A stretch of DNA of 64,000 nt, from contig NZ_FOKI01000004.1 in the NCBI RefSeq assembly GCF_900111985.1, forward strand, positions 1 to 64,000. Direction: 5' to 3'. The notes below the pieces were generated by a model that saw nothing but the letters and a program-made list of their open reading frames with translations, did not search any database and was not told the origin of the DNA. Made by a program: the position numbers and the translations under genes. Origin of the DNA: Clostridium frigidicarnis (GTDB lineage: Bacteria > Bacillota > Clostridia > Clostridiales > Clostridiaceae). Within the stretch, counting starts at the first letter, position 1; each line of letters begins with the position of its first letter. This document shows positions 26,085 through 35,388 of the stretch, piece by piece.

Positions 26085-26783
26085 ATGGATGAGATTTTAG
26101 AAGTAAGTAATGTTTTTAAAAATTATGGAAATAAAGAAGTTTTAAAGGATATAAATTTTAAGTTAAAAGAGGGAAAAGTAGTAGGGATTTTAGGACCTAA
26201 TGGACAAGGGAAAACTACCCTTTTAAATATTATAGGTGGATTGATAAAACCTACCAGTGGTGTTGCTAGTATAGATGGAATAAATGTGAGTTATGAAACA
26301 AAAAAAGTTGTTTCCTTTTTACAAGAAAAAAATGTTTTATACAACTGGATGAGTATAAAGGATGCAATTAATTTTTATAAGGATTTTTTAAAAGATTTTG
26401 ATAGTAATAAGATGAGTGATTTACTTAAATTTATGAAATTAGAGGAAAATATGACGGTAAATAAGTTATCAAAGGGTATGCTTGAAAAACTTTCATTGAG
26501 TTTAACATTAAGTAGAAAAGCAAGATTGTATATTTTAGATGAACCTATATCTGGGGTAGACACTGTAACAAGAGATAAAATTGTAAATGTAATAATAGAC
26601 AATATAACAATAGATTCATCAATGATTATAACAACTCATTATATTGGAGAGTTAGAAAATATATTTGATGAGGTCTTATTTTTAGGAGAAGGAAAGATAA
26701 TTGAACATGGAGATGCTGAAGAACTTAGAGAAAAATATGGTACATCAATAGAAGAAATTTATAAAAAAATTTTTAATGAGTAG
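26085..26783 (+). CDS. ABC transporter ATP-binding protein
   Basis: 232-residue ATPase of the YtrB/YhcG type: Walker A GPNGQGKTT, signature LSKGMLEKLSLS, Walker B LYILDEPISGVD, H-loop TTHY. It starts three bases after the GntR stop with GAGGAGG inside the regulator gene. It works with the following membrane protein. Confidence 0.92.
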   Translation: MDEILEVSNVFKNYGNKEVLKDINFKLKEGKVVGILGPNGQGKTTLLNIIGGLIKPTSGVASIDGINVSYETKKVVSFLQEKNVLYNWMSIKDAINFYKDFLKDFDSNKMSDLLKFMKLEENMTVNKLSKGMLEKLSLSLTLSRKARLYILDEPISGVDTVTRDKIVNVIIDNITIDSSMIITTHYIGELENIFDEVLFLGEGKIIEHGDAEELREKYGTSIEEIYKKIFNE

Positions 26784-26792
26784 GTGAAATTT

Positions 26793-27467
26793 ATGGAAAA
26801 CATTATTAATATAATAAAATATACATTGAAAGAGCTTAAAAACTTATATTTTGTTGAAGTTATAATATTATTGATAAGTCTTTTTATTGGACATTTTATA
26901 TCAATATTTACTGTAGGATTTGAAGCGATACCAATAATATCTATAATTTTAACAATAAACCTAGTAAATCATATGATTGAATTTTCTAAGCAAATATCAA
27001 GGTCAAAAGGTGGTCTATTATTTTTAGCTCCTATTAAAGGGTATGAGTTTGTTATATCGAAAATCTTAGAATTTATAATTAGCCAAGGTGCACTTGTTGG
27101 ATTATATAGTTTAGGAATAGCTATATTTAACTCAAGCTTTAGTGAAGGATCTGTGTTAATTTTAGTGAAAATTTTATTTGGAATGATTTCATCATATACG
27201 TTTATAATTTTATTAATTCTTATATATTCAACATTTTTTAATAAAACAAAACAGGTTGTAATATGTGTCATAGGAACAGTAGTTGTAGGACAATGGCTAG
27301 CTGATAGTATTTTTGAAAAGTTATTTAACTTAATACCATATATTTATTTGAGAATTGGTACAGTTATAGAATTTAATTTATTTAAAATATTTATAGAGTT
27401 GTGTGTAGTTGTAGCATTAATTTTCTATGGAAGCTTAAGATTAGATAAAAACAAAGATATTATATAA
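26793..27467 (+). CDS. Membrane protein, probable ABC permease
   Basis: 224-residue protein with about six hydrophobic segments and few charges, placed right after the ATPase gene. No family motif is recognised, so the permease role rests on context. ATG 26793 is preferred over GTG 26784, since TAGGTG at 26781-26786 then serves as the ribosome binding site. Confidence 0.7.
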   Translation: MENIINIIKYTLKELKNLYFVEVIILLISLFIGHFISIFTVGFEAIPIISIILTINLVNHMIEFSKQISRSKGGLLFLAPIKGYEFVISKILEFIISQGALVGLYSLGIAIFNSSFSEGSVLILVKILFGMISSYTFIILLILIYSTFFNKTKQVVICVIGTVVVGQWLADSIFEKLFNLIPYIYLRIGTVIEFNLFKIFIELCVVVALIFYGSLRLDKNKDII

Positions 27468-27520
27468 AATTAGATAGAAACTACAGTATTACTAAAATAA
27501 TAAAGAGGAGAATTGGTAGT

Positions 27521-28333
27521 ATGAAAAAAAGATTAGGTATGGTTGTAATGGGTGCTCTTCTTATAGGGGCGTTGACGGGATGTGATGTAAGTGTAGGTAT
27601 TAATCATCCGGATGAAGTTCAAAAAGATAGTGGATTAAACAACAATGTAATAGAAGATATCGATGAGAAGGTAAAAATAGAGGAGTTAAATAGAATTAAC
27701 ATATCTATGAATTTTGCAAAAATAGATATTATACAAAGTGATAGTAATGAAGTTGAAATAGTAAGTAAATCTAATAGTAATGTTAAAACAAATATTAATA
27801 TTGAAAAAGATAAAGATTTGTTAAATATTGAGGAAGAGAAGAATAAAGTAGCTATTAATAGTTCTAACGGAGGAAGAGAAATAAGTATAAAAATTCCTAA
27901 ACAATATAAGGGTGATGTAACTTTAAATTATGGAGCAGGGGAAGTTCATGTTAGTGATGTATCTATGAATAATTTCAAAATAAATGGAGGAGCAGGAGAA
28001 TTATCCATAGATAAAGCTAAGTTCAACAATATGGAATTAAATCAAGGGGTTGGGGAATCAAATATTAATCTTGAAGAAAAATGTGGAGATATAGTTATAA
28101 ATGGAGGTGTGGGAGAAATTAATTTAACTATGGAAGAAGTAGGTGGAAATTTAAGATATAAAGGAGGAGTAGGGGAAGCTAATATAAGTATACCTAAAAA
28201 CTCTCCAGTATATTTCCAAACAAAATCAGGAATAGGAAGTTGTGATGTTAAGGCGATAACATCAGGAGAAAATAAATATTTGTTTGACTTATTAGTTTCA
28301 ATTGGAAGTGTTACTATTAATAACAGTATTTAG
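27521..28333 (+). CDS. Lipoprotein with DUF4097-like beta-repeat domain
   Basis: 270 residues. Signal peptide with lipobox (LIGALTGC, Cys21), then an Asn/Asp-rich body with repeating short strands (GAGEVHV, GAGELSI, GVGESNI, GVGEINL, GVGEANI), as in DUF4097/putative adhesin beta-helix-like proteins. It ends the GntR-ABC operon, so it may sense or protect against what the transporter exports. The TAG stop is supplied by the first bases of a MITE-like repeat, so the original C-terminus may have been different. Confidence 0.8.
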   Translation: MKKRLGMVVMGALLIGALTGCDVSVGINHPDEVQKDSGLNNNVIEDIDEKVKIEELNRINISMNFAKIDIIQSDSNEVEIVSKSNSNVKTNINIEKDKDLLNIEEEKNKVAINSSNGGREISIKIPKQYKGDVTLNYGAGEVHVSDVSMNNFKINGGAGELSIDKAKFNNMELNQGVGESNINLEEKCGDIVINGGVGEINLTMEEVGGNLRYKGGVGEANISIPKNSPVYFQTKSGIGSCDVKAITSGENKYLFDLLVSIGSVTINNSI

Positions 28334-28374
28334 GCACATTCAAAAAAATAACAAGTTTTTTCTTCATGTGCACT
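28332..28374. mobile_element. MITE-like element, short copy
   Basis: AGGCACATTCAAAAAAATAA at the left and TTCATGTGCACT at the right, about 43 bp. Reduced relative of the elements at 12663 and 46490. It abuts the stop codon of the lipoprotein gene. Confidence 0.6.
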
Positions 28375-28384
28375 AATATAATAT

Positions 28385-28417
28385 AAAAAGGTTCTATATA
28401 AATATAGAACCTTTTTT
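28385..28417 (-). terminator. Terminator of the initiator tRNA array
   Basis: Stem AAGGTTCTATAT/ATATAGAACCTT with A and T runs on both sides. It ends the tRNA transcript on the minus strand and can also end the convergent lipoprotein gene. Confidence 0.9.
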
Positions 28418-28418
28418 G

Positions 28419-28494
<76 letters not shown>

Positions 28495-28578
28495 TCATTG
28501 TGTTATTAGCCTACTAATTGAAGCTTTTTTAGTATAATACATTAAATAAGTTAAATTCTTAATTTAATATAAAAGCTT

Positions 28579-28654
<76 letters not shown>

Positions 28655-28744
28655 TCATTGTGTTATTATAGCCTACTAATTGAAGCTTTTTTAGTATAAT
28701 ACATTACATTAAATAAGTCAAATCCTTAATTAATATAAAGGCTT

Positions 28745-28820
<76 letters not shown>

Positions 28821-28909
28821 TCATTATGTTATTAGTCTACTAATTGAAGCTTTTTCAGTATAGTACATTACATTAAATAAGTCAAGTTCTTAATTTAATA
28901 TAAAAGCTT

Positions 28910-28985
<76 letters not shown>

Positions 28986-29344
28986 TCATTATGTTATTAG
29001 CTTACTACTTAAAGTCTTATTAGTATAATATATTACATTGAATAAGTTAAATTCTAAGTTATTAGCTTACTATTTGAAGCCTTGATTAGTATAATACATT
29101 ATATTAAATAAGTCAAGAAACTTATTCTATTATTACCAAATTCATCATTAATATAACCTTATAAGTTAAACATATTAAAATAATATAGATGTTAGAAGTC
29201 TAAGAGAAAAATATATTTAAAATTTTATCATTAAGTCAATAAGAATAAAATGACAAGTTATTACAAATTAGTTATAATAACTAAAAAGAGAGAAATATAA
29301 GATGGGGATTTTAGAAAAATATGTTTTTTAATAAGGAGAGAAAA

Positions 29345-30112
29345 ATGAGGTATATTGATTTAAATTCTGATGTAGGTGAAGGTTTTGGACAATACAATTC
29401 CTTTGAAAAAAATGAACTCTATAACACAATAACTTCAGCCAATATAGCTTGTGGCTATCATAGTGGAGATCCAAATATAATGGATTATACGTGTGGACTT
29501 TGCAATAAAGCTATGGTTGAAATTGGTGCTCATCCTGGATTTCCAGATCTTTTAGGTTTTGGTAGAAGGAAAATGGATGTTTCTTTTAATGAAGCTGCCA
29601 ATTACTGCTTATATCAATTAGGGGCATTAAATGCAATAGCAAAAACTCATAAGAAGAAAATTCAGCATTTAAAGTTGCATGGCGCCTTTTATAATATGGT
29701 AATGAAGGACTATAAGCTATCCCAATATATTATTAAAAGAGTAAAAGAGTTAGATAATAATCTAATATTTCTTGGATTATCAAATAGCAACTTTATAAGT
29801 GCTTGTAAAGAAGAAAAAGTTAGAGTTGCTAATGAAATTTTTGCAGATAGAGCTTATGATAAAGATGGGAATTTAGTATCAAGAAAAATTCCAGGTGCAG
29901 TAATAATAGATAAAACCAAAGCAATAGATCAAGTGAAAAATATCGTTCTTTATGGGGAAGTTAAAACAATAGAAGGAAGTAAAGTGAAATTAAATACAGA
30001 TTCAATTTGTATACATGGTGATAATAAAGAGGCGTTAGACTTTGCACAGGAAATTAGAAGAGTTCTTGAAGGAGAAGGAGTTATATTTAAACCTCTTAAA
30101 AGCTTTGTATAA
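29345..30112 (+). CDS. pxpA: 5-oxoprolinase subunit A (LamB/YcsF family)
   Basis: 255 residues, the usual family length. Starts MRYIDLNSDVGEGFG, with NIACGYHSGDP, GAHPGFPDLLGFGRR, LKLHGAFYN, EIFADRAYD and SICIHGDN, all conserved family blocks. With PxpB and PxpC it hydrolyses 5-oxoproline (pyroglutamate) to glutamate using ATP. ATG 29345 is used because AAGGAGAG precedes it; a start 24 bases earlier would add eight unconserved residues. Confidence 0.95.
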   Translation: MRYIDLNSDVGEGFGQYNSFEKNELYNTITSANIACGYHSGDPNIMDYTCGLCNKAMVEIGAHPGFPDLLGFGRRKMDVSFNEAANYCLYQLGALNAIAKTHKKKIQHLKLHGAFYNMVMKDYKLSQYIIKRVKELDNNLIFLGLSNSNFISACKEEKVRVANEIFADRAYDKDGNLVSRKIPGAVIIDKTKAIDQVKNIVLYGEVKTIEGSKVKLNTDSICIHGDNKEALDFAQEIRRVLEGEGVIFKPLKSFV

Positions 30113-30274
30113 AAAATATCAGTAAGACTTTATTTAGTGACAAAGTAAATTAGATTGTTGATAAGATTATGAAGTGATTCTGATCTAAAATTTAAAAAAT
30201 ACAGGGGGGGAGGATTGATAAAAATAAAATATATACAATTAGAGTATATACTTTTAGTTTTTATCAATTGCATA

Positions 30275-30970
30275 ATGTTTAATAAATTAAGATTTTTATA
30301 TTGTGGGGATACAGCAATTACAGTGGAAATTGGAAGTGAAATAACTACAGAAATAAATAGTAAGGTTATAGCATTATATGAATATTTAAAAGAAAGTAAA
30401 ATAAAGGGTATAAACGAAGTTATGCCAACATATTGTTCAATTACAATATTCTACGATCCTATAGAGTGCGATTTAATAGGATTAAAGATGGATATTGAAA
30501 ATAAATTTCAGAATATTAAAAATAAAACATCCAACATGAAAGATGTTATAGATATACCTGTCATATATGGAGGAAAATATGGTCCTGATTTAGAAAGAGT
30601 GGCAAAATATAATAAGTTAACTAAAGAGGATGTTATTAAAATTCATTCTATGGAAACATATTTAGTTTACATGATAGGGTTTACTCCGGGTTTTCCATAT
30701 TTAGGAGGAATGAATAGTAAAATTTCAACACCACGCTTAAATGTGCCAAGAAAAAGAATATTATCAGGGGCAGTTGGAATAGCTGGTAACCAAACGGGTA
30801 TATATCCATTAGAAAGCCCAGGAGGGTGGAATATAATAGGACAAACTCCTATGGAATTGTTTAAACCAAATTCTAATTCACCTGTACTTATTACTCCAGG
30901 AAATTATGTTAGATTTAAGCCTATTGAGGAAAAGGTCTATATTGAATTTAAAAATAAAAAAGGGGCATAG
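30275..30970 (+). CDS. pxpB: 5-oxoprolinase subunit B (KipI-like)
   Basis: 231 residues from ATG 30275, which gives the family-like start FNKLRFLYCGDTAITVEIG. Conserved blocks: PTYCSITIFYDP, VYLVYMIGFTPGFPYLGGM-type stretch, STPRLNVPRKRI, GGWNIIGQTP. The start is uncertain: the only strong ribosome binding site (A followed by seven G, at 30203-30210) favours TTG 30215, which would add 20 hydrophobic residues. Second gene of pxpABC. Confidence 0.9.
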   Translation: MFNKLRFLYCGDTAITVEIGSEITTEINSKVIALYEYLKESKIKGINEVMPTYCSITIFYDPIECDLIGLKMDIENKFQNIKNKTSNMKDVIDIPVIYGGKYGPDLERVAKYNKLTKEDVIKIHSMETYLVYMIGFTPGFPYLGGMNSKISTPRLNVPRKRILSGAVGIAGNQTGIYPLESPGGWNIIGQTPMELFKPNSNSPVLITPGNYVRFKPIEEKVYIEFKNKKGA

Positions 30971-30974
30971 GAGT

Positions 30975-32000
30975 ATGGGGAAAATTAAAATATTAAATCC
31001 AGGTTTTTTTACTACAATTCAGGATAAAGGCAGGTTTGGGTATAGAAGTTTAGGGATTGCATCATCAGGCGCTATGGATAGATTTTCATATGAAATTGCA
31101 AATTTTTTAGTTGGAAATAAAATGCTTATGCCATCACTGGAAATGATGATTAGTGGACCAGAAATCCAATTTTATAATAAGGAGTTAATTTCTATATGTG
31201 GTGGAAATTTAAATCCAAGGATAAACAATAAAGAAGTACCTTTGTGGACAGCTATTAAAGTAAATTCAGGAGATGTTCTTTCATTTAAGGGAGATAAAAA
31301 TGGAATGGTTGCATATTTAAGTTTTGCTGGAGGGCTTCATGTAAATAAAGTGCTTAATAGTTATTCTACAAATATAAAAGGACATTTTGGTGGAGTTTGT
31401 GGAAGAAATTTAAAATTAAATGATGATATTGAAATATTAACTAATGAGACAAACATAAATCAGTATATTAACAATAAACTACCAAATCAGTATGTGCCAA
31501 TTTATAAAAATTCAATTAATGTAAATGTAATTTTAGGACCTCAAGATGATTATTTTTCAAAAGAAGAGATAAATAAATTTTTAGATGAAACTTATGAAAT
31601 ATCTCCTTTAATTGATAGAGTTGGATTTAGATTAAGTGGAGAATCTTTAGTTCATAAAAAAGGTTCAAATATAATATCAGATGCAAACAATATTGGATCA
31701 ATTCAAGTTCCAGGAGATGGAATGCCAATAATTTTAATGAACGATTGTGGGACAACTGGTGGATATCCTAAAATAGCATCTGTAATTTTTAGTGACTTAG
31801 ATAAGGTAGCACAACTTAAACCTGGTGATAAAATAAAGTTTACAAATATAAGTTTAGAGAAATCACATAACTTATATAAGAAATACTATGAAAAACTAAA
31901 CCAAATAAAAGGCATACTATTAGACAGAAATTTAAGTGATAATTATTATAATGTAAAAGTTAATGGTAATACCTATGTTATTTCTATAGAAGAACAATAG
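30975..32000 (+). CDS. pxpC: 5-oxoprolinase subunit C (biotin-dependent carboxyltransferase family, KipA-like)
   Basis: 341 residues. Starts MGKIKILNPGFFTTIQDKGR, a family hallmark, followed by GIASSGAMDRFSYEIAN, SICGGN, YLSFAGG and NNIGSIQVPGDGMPIILMNDCGTTGGYPKIA. The ATG is four bases after the pxpB stop, with GGGG and TAGGAG upstream. Completes the ATP-dependent 5-oxoprolinase. No dedicated transporter gene is adjacent. Confidence 0.94.
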   Translation: MGKIKILNPGFFTTIQDKGRFGYRSLGIASSGAMDRFSYEIANFLVGNKMLMPSLEMMISGPEIQFYNKELISICGGNLNPRINNKEVPLWTAIKVNSGDVLSFKGDKNGMVAYLSFAGGLHVNKVLNSYSTNIKGHFGGVCGRNLKLNDDIEILTNETNINQYINNKLPNQYVPIYKNSINVNVILGPQDDYFSKEEINKFLDETYEISPLIDRVGFRLSGESLVHKKGSNIISDANNIGSIQVPGDGMPIILMNDCGTTGGYPKIASVIFSDLDKVAQLKPGDKIKFTNISLEKSHNLYKKYYEKLNQIKGILLDRNLSDNYYNVKVNGNTYVISIEEQ

Positions 32001-32018
32001 TGATCTGTAAAGGTTTAG

Positions 32019-32046
32019 TTGACAAAAACATAAAGAGTAATATAAT
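32019..32046 (+). promoter_or_regulatory. Promoter of the thiamine operon
   Basis: TTGACA (32019-32024), 16 bp, TATAAT (32041-32046), ending about 20 bp before the riboswitch. Near-consensus vegetative promoter. Confidence 0.8.
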
Positions 32047-32065
32047 AAAAGAATAAAATAGAATA

Positions 32066-32155
32066 TTTAGCTAGGGGTGCCTAATAGGCTGAGAGATAAA
32101 TTTTTTATCAACTCTTGTACCTGATCTGGATAATACCAGCGTAGGAAAGCTTATT
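32066..32155 (+). ncRNA. TPP riboswitch (THI element)
   Basis: Contains the invariant blocks TAGGGGTGCC, GGCTGAGAG, CCTGATCTGGATAATACC and GCGTAGGAAAG in order. An intrinsic terminator follows at 32198-32240, so thiamine pyrophosphate binding is expected to stop transcription of thiM-tenA-thiT. Confidence 0.96.
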
Positions 32156-32197
32156 ATATATAAGAATAATTTTTATATATTTTATGAAATAGTTATC

Positions 32198-32240
32198 AAA
32201 GAGCTATATTCCACGTTGGAATATAGCTCTTTTCTTTTTT
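32198..32240 (+). terminator. Expression-platform terminator of the TPP riboswitch
   Basis: 16-bp stem (32198-32213 with 32217-32232), very small loop, followed by a T-rich run, 42 bp before the thiM start. Confidence 0.93.
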
Positions 32241-32281
32241 CATAATATAGTTATTTGTTCAATAAAAAGGAGGATAAAAAT

Positions 32282-33064
32282 ATGTATAACTTAATAAATG
32301 ATGTTAAGAAAAAAAATCCATTAGTATTACATTACACAAATGAAGTTACAATAAACGATTGTGCTAATATAACTTTGGCACTAGGAGCTAGTCCTTTAAT
32401 GAGCTATTCAAAGGAAGAGGTAGAAGAGGTTGTAAGTATTGCAAACGCTGTGGTTATAAACATAGGAACTATGAATTCATCCTACTTAGATTTGTTTATA
32501 GAGGCAGGTAAGATGGCAAATAAGTATAATAAGCCTGTTATATTAGATCCCGTTGGAGTATTTGCAACTAAAACTAGGAAAGATTTTATAAATAGATTAC
32601 TTAATGAAGTTAAATTTCAAGTAATAAAAGGAAATTCATCAGAAATAAAGTATATAGGAGGATTTGATGTTAGGGGAAAAGGTGTAGATTCTTTTGATGA
32701 TGAGGAAGATCTACTAGAAATTATAAAAAAAATAGCTATTAAATTAGAATGTGTGGTGGCTAGCACTGGAAAAATTGATATTATAACTGATGGAAAAAAT
32801 ACTACGAAAGTACATAATGGAACACAAAAACTTAAAAGTATAACAGGAACAGGATGTATGACAGCAAGTCTTATAGGAAGTTATTTAGGATGTACAAATA
32901 ATATATTACAGGCAGCTACTATGGGTGTGATTACAATGTCTTTAAGTGGGGAGCTAGCAGATAAAGAAGAAATACCAATAGGAAGTTTTAAGGTTAAGTT
33001 AATGGATAATGTATACAAGTTGAATGAAGAGACAATAAAAAAATTTGGAAGGGTTGAGATGTAA
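32282..33064 (+). CDS. thiM: Hydroxyethylthiazole kinase
   Basis: 260 residues. Phosphorylates the thiazole moiety for thiamine salvage. Family blocks: PLVLHYTNEVTINDCAN, LALGASPLMS, NIGTM, VILDPVGVFATKTR, IKGNSSEI, ASTGKIDIITDG and TGTGCMTASLIG with the catalytic Cys. ATG 32282 follows AAGGAGG; an earlier TTG is discounted. The stop overlaps the tenA start (TAATG). Confidence 0.96.
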   Translation: MYNLINDVKKKNPLVLHYTNEVTINDCANITLALGASPLMSYSKEEVEEVVSIANAVVINIGTMNSSYLDLFIEAGKMANKYNKPVILDPVGVFATKTRKDFINRLLNEVKFQVIKGNSSEIKYIGGFDVRGKGVDSFDDEEDLLEIIKKIAIKLECVVASTGKIDIITDGKNTTKVHNGTQKLKSITGTGCMTASLIGSYLGCTNNILQAATMGVITMSLSGELADKEEIPIGSFKVKLMDNVYKLNEETIKKFGRVEM

Positions 33065-33726
33065 TGAAATTTACAGAATATTTATTTGAAGAATCAAAAG
33101 AAATATGGGAGGGCTATTTAAATCATCCATTTATAAAAGAATTAGCAAATGGGACTCTTCCTAAGGAGAAATTTAAAAATTATTTAATACAAGATTATTT
33201 ATATCTTAAAGAATATTCAAAGGTATTTTGTTTAGGAGTAATAAAGGCTTCAACTATGGAGGAAATGAGATTTTTTTATAATGCTATAAAAGGGTCAATG
33301 GATGATGAGACAGCAGTGCATATAACATATTTAAAGAATTTTGGAATAAAACCAACAGATCTTGAAAGATGTGAATCAACGTTAATTACTAAAAGTTATA
33401 CAAGCTATATGAAAGGAGAGGCTTTAACTGGAGAACTTAAAGAAATAGCAGCAGCTGTATTACCATGTACATGGAGTTATAACTATATAGGAATGGAGAT
33501 AGCAAAGAGATATAAGGATAATCTAAAAGGAAATTTTTATGAACCTTGGGTGGAAGTTTATTCATCCCAGTCATATAAGGATTTTACAGATGAATGGATA
33601 GAGTATACAGATAATTTGTGTAGTAATTTAACAGAAAAAGAAAAAGAAAAACTAAGAGATATATTTGTAACATCTAGTATTTATGAAATGCAATTTTGGG
33701 ATATGGCATATGAAGAGGTAAAATAA
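33064..33726 (+). CDS. tenA: Thiaminase II / aminopyrimidine aminohydrolase
   Basis: 220 residues of the TenA helical fold, including F(x)NYLIQDYLYLKEYSKVF, EMRFFYNAIKG, and the catalytic Cys in AAVLPCTWSYNYIG. Salvages degraded thiamine by releasing HMP from aminopyrimidines. Coupled to thiM by a one-base overlap. Confidence 0.95.
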   Translation: MKFTEYLFEESKEIWEGYLNHPFIKELANGTLPKEKFKNYLIQDYLYLKEYSKVFCLGVIKASTMEEMRFFYNAIKGSMDDETAVHITYLKNFGIKPTDLERCESTLITKSYTSYMKGEALTGELKEIAAAVLPCTWSYNYIGMEIAKRYKDNLKGNFYEPWVEVYSSQSYKDFTDEWIEYTDNLCSNLTEKEKEKLRDIFVTSSIYEMQFWDMAYEEVK

Positions 33727-33738
33727 AGGAGAATTGAC

Positions 33739-34299
33739 ATGGTGAACTTTATTATCGTAGTAGTAAGTGTAGTGATTTCGTGTTTATATTTAGTTGATTT
33801 TAAAAAACATAAACTGAACATTAGAACAATGGTTCCTATAGCCATGTTAACTGCATTATCATATATTTTACATATGATACAGTTTATAAAATATCCTCAA
33901 GGAGGAGGGATAACATTACTTTCAATGATGCCGATAATGCTACTTTCTCTATTATATGGAAGAGTAGCAGGAGTTACTGGTGGGTTGATATTAGGATTAT
34001 TTAAACTTTTAAATGGTGGATTTATAATTCATCCTCTTCAACTATTATTGGATTATGTATTTTCAAATATGGCATTAGGACTTGCTGGTGTTTTTGGTAA
34101 TGACAAAAAAATTAAAATAATATGGGGATGTTTATTATCTTCATCTTTAAGTGTTTTTATAAGCATAATTTCAGGAGTAGCCTTCTTTTCACAATATGCA
34201 CCACCAGGAATGAATCTTTGTTCCTTTATAGGATATTATAAAATTTCGAATCTGTGGATAACTTTGATAACTATTAAAATATATAGATTTTTTAGTTGA
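33739..34299 (+). CDS. thiT: Thiamine ECF transporter S component
   Basis: 186-residue membrane protein with about six helices. The motif IKYPQGGGITLLSMMPIMLLSLLYG is the thiamine-binding signature of ThiT. It needs an ECF energizing module; one is encoded at 36029-38559, although that set has its own S subunit. GGAG precedes the ATG, 12 bp after tenA. Its last 22 codons recur as an isolated fragment at 57402-57477. Confidence 0.93.
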   Translation: MVNFIIVVVSVVISCLYLVDFKKHKLNIRTMVPIAMLTALSYILHMIQFIKYPQGGGITLLSMMPIMLLSLLYGRVAGVTGGLILGLFKLLNGGFIIHPLQLLLDYVFSNMALGLAGVFGNDKKIKIIWGCLLSSSLSVFISIISGVAFFSQYAPPGMNLCSFIGYYKISNLWITLITIKIYRFFS

Positions 34300-34309
34300 A
34301 AACTTTAAT

Positions 34310-34575
34310 GAGTGAAAAATTACAAGTGGCAAGTTGCAAGAGTTTAAGAAATTGACAATTGACGATTGAAAATTGACAATTCAAGGATAAATCTTCTAAG
34401 GAAGATTTTAAAATTTAAAAAATATAATTTAGAGAAAATCTGTGATTTTCAACCTGAACTTTCAACTTTCCACTCTCAACCTTCAACTTTATATTTAGGA
34501 AGTCTGTGACTTCCAACAATAATCGTCAATTGTCAATTATCAATTGTCAATTGAAAAAAGGGCGCAGCCTTTTGT
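34310..34575 (+). repeat. Hairpin-rich dispersed repeat (GACAATT family) in the thiT-thiE gap
   Basis: Runs of TTGACAATTGACGATTG near the left and CGTCAATTGTCAATTATC near the right are inverted, so the whole can fold on itself. Smaller hairpins lie inside (AAATCTTC/GAAGATTT; GGAAGTC/GACTTCC). It ends in AAAAAAGGGCGCAGCCTTTT. Related to 25474-25545, 45440-45500 and 57478-57640. No gene in it. Confidence 0.65.
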
Positions 34576-34645
34576 TCTATAAAAATAGCAAAACTTATTA
34601 TACGAGAGAATATTAAATTATTGAGGTAGGAGGTTAAGATAAAAA

Positions 34646-35260
34646 ATGAAAGAAAAATTAAAACTTTATTTAGTAACAGATTCAGATATTTTAAAAGGAC
34701 GAGACTTTTATAAATGCATAGAAGATGCTCTTAAAGGTGGAGCAACCATGGTACAATTAAGAGAGAAGGATTGTCTAGGAAAAGAATTTTTAGAAAAAGC
34801 ACGTGAACTTAGGAAACTTACAAGAAAATATAATGCACTGTTTATAATAAATGATAGGGTTGATATAGCAATTCTTGTTGATGCTGATGGTGTACATGTT
34901 GGACAAAGTGATATACCAGCTAAAGAAGTAAGAAGATTAATTGGAAAAGATAAGATCCTTGGTGTGTCAGCGAGAACTGTAGAAGAAGCTGTAAAGGCGA
35001 GAGAAGATGGTGCCGATTATTTAGGAGTTGGTGCTATGTTTACTACAAGCACAAAATTAGATGCAAAACATGTAACCCATGAGGTTTTGTGTGAAATACA
35101 AAAAAATGTTGATATACCAATAGTTGCGATAGGTGGACTAACACTAGAAAATATTCATTTAATCAAGCCATTTAATTTAGCTGGTTATGCAGTGATTTCT
35201 GCTATATTAAAGGAAAATGATATATATGGTGAATGTAAAAAATGGAGTAAAAAGATTTAG
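34646..35260 (+). CDS. thiE: Thiamine phosphate synthase
   Basis: 204-residue TIM barrel that joins HMP-pyrophosphate with thiazole phosphate. Blocks LYLVTDS, GGATMVQLREK, FIINDRVDIAILVDADGVHVGQSD, GVSART, YLGVGAMFTTSTK and IVAIGGL are all in place. GGAGG before the ATG. Separated from thiM-tenA-thiT by the 346-bp repeat region, so it may rely on read-through. Confidence 0.96.
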   Translation: MKEKLKLYLVTDSDILKGRDFYKCIEDALKGGATMVQLREKDCLGKEFLEKARELRKLTRKYNALFIINDRVDIAILVDADGVHVGQSDIPAKEVRRLIGKDKILGVSARTVEEAVKAREDGADYLGVGAMFTTSTKLDAKHVTHEVLCEIQKNVDIPIVAIGGLTLENIHLIKPFNLAGYAVISAILKENDIYGECKKWSKKI

Positions 35261-35286
35261 TATCTATATGATTATATAAGTACAGC

Positions 35287-35315
35287 TTGACAAAATTAGA
35301 AATTGATTTTATATT
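35287..35315 (+). promoter_or_regulatory. Promoter of the ECF transporter operon
   Basis: TTGACA (35287-35292), 17 bp, TATATT (35310-35315). No riboswitch is seen between it and the gene. Confidence 0.75.
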
Positions 35316-35388
35316 AAACTATGTATAAAAAGTTAAATATAAATTATGAAATATACTAAATTTCATATGGATTTTGGAGTAGAAATTG

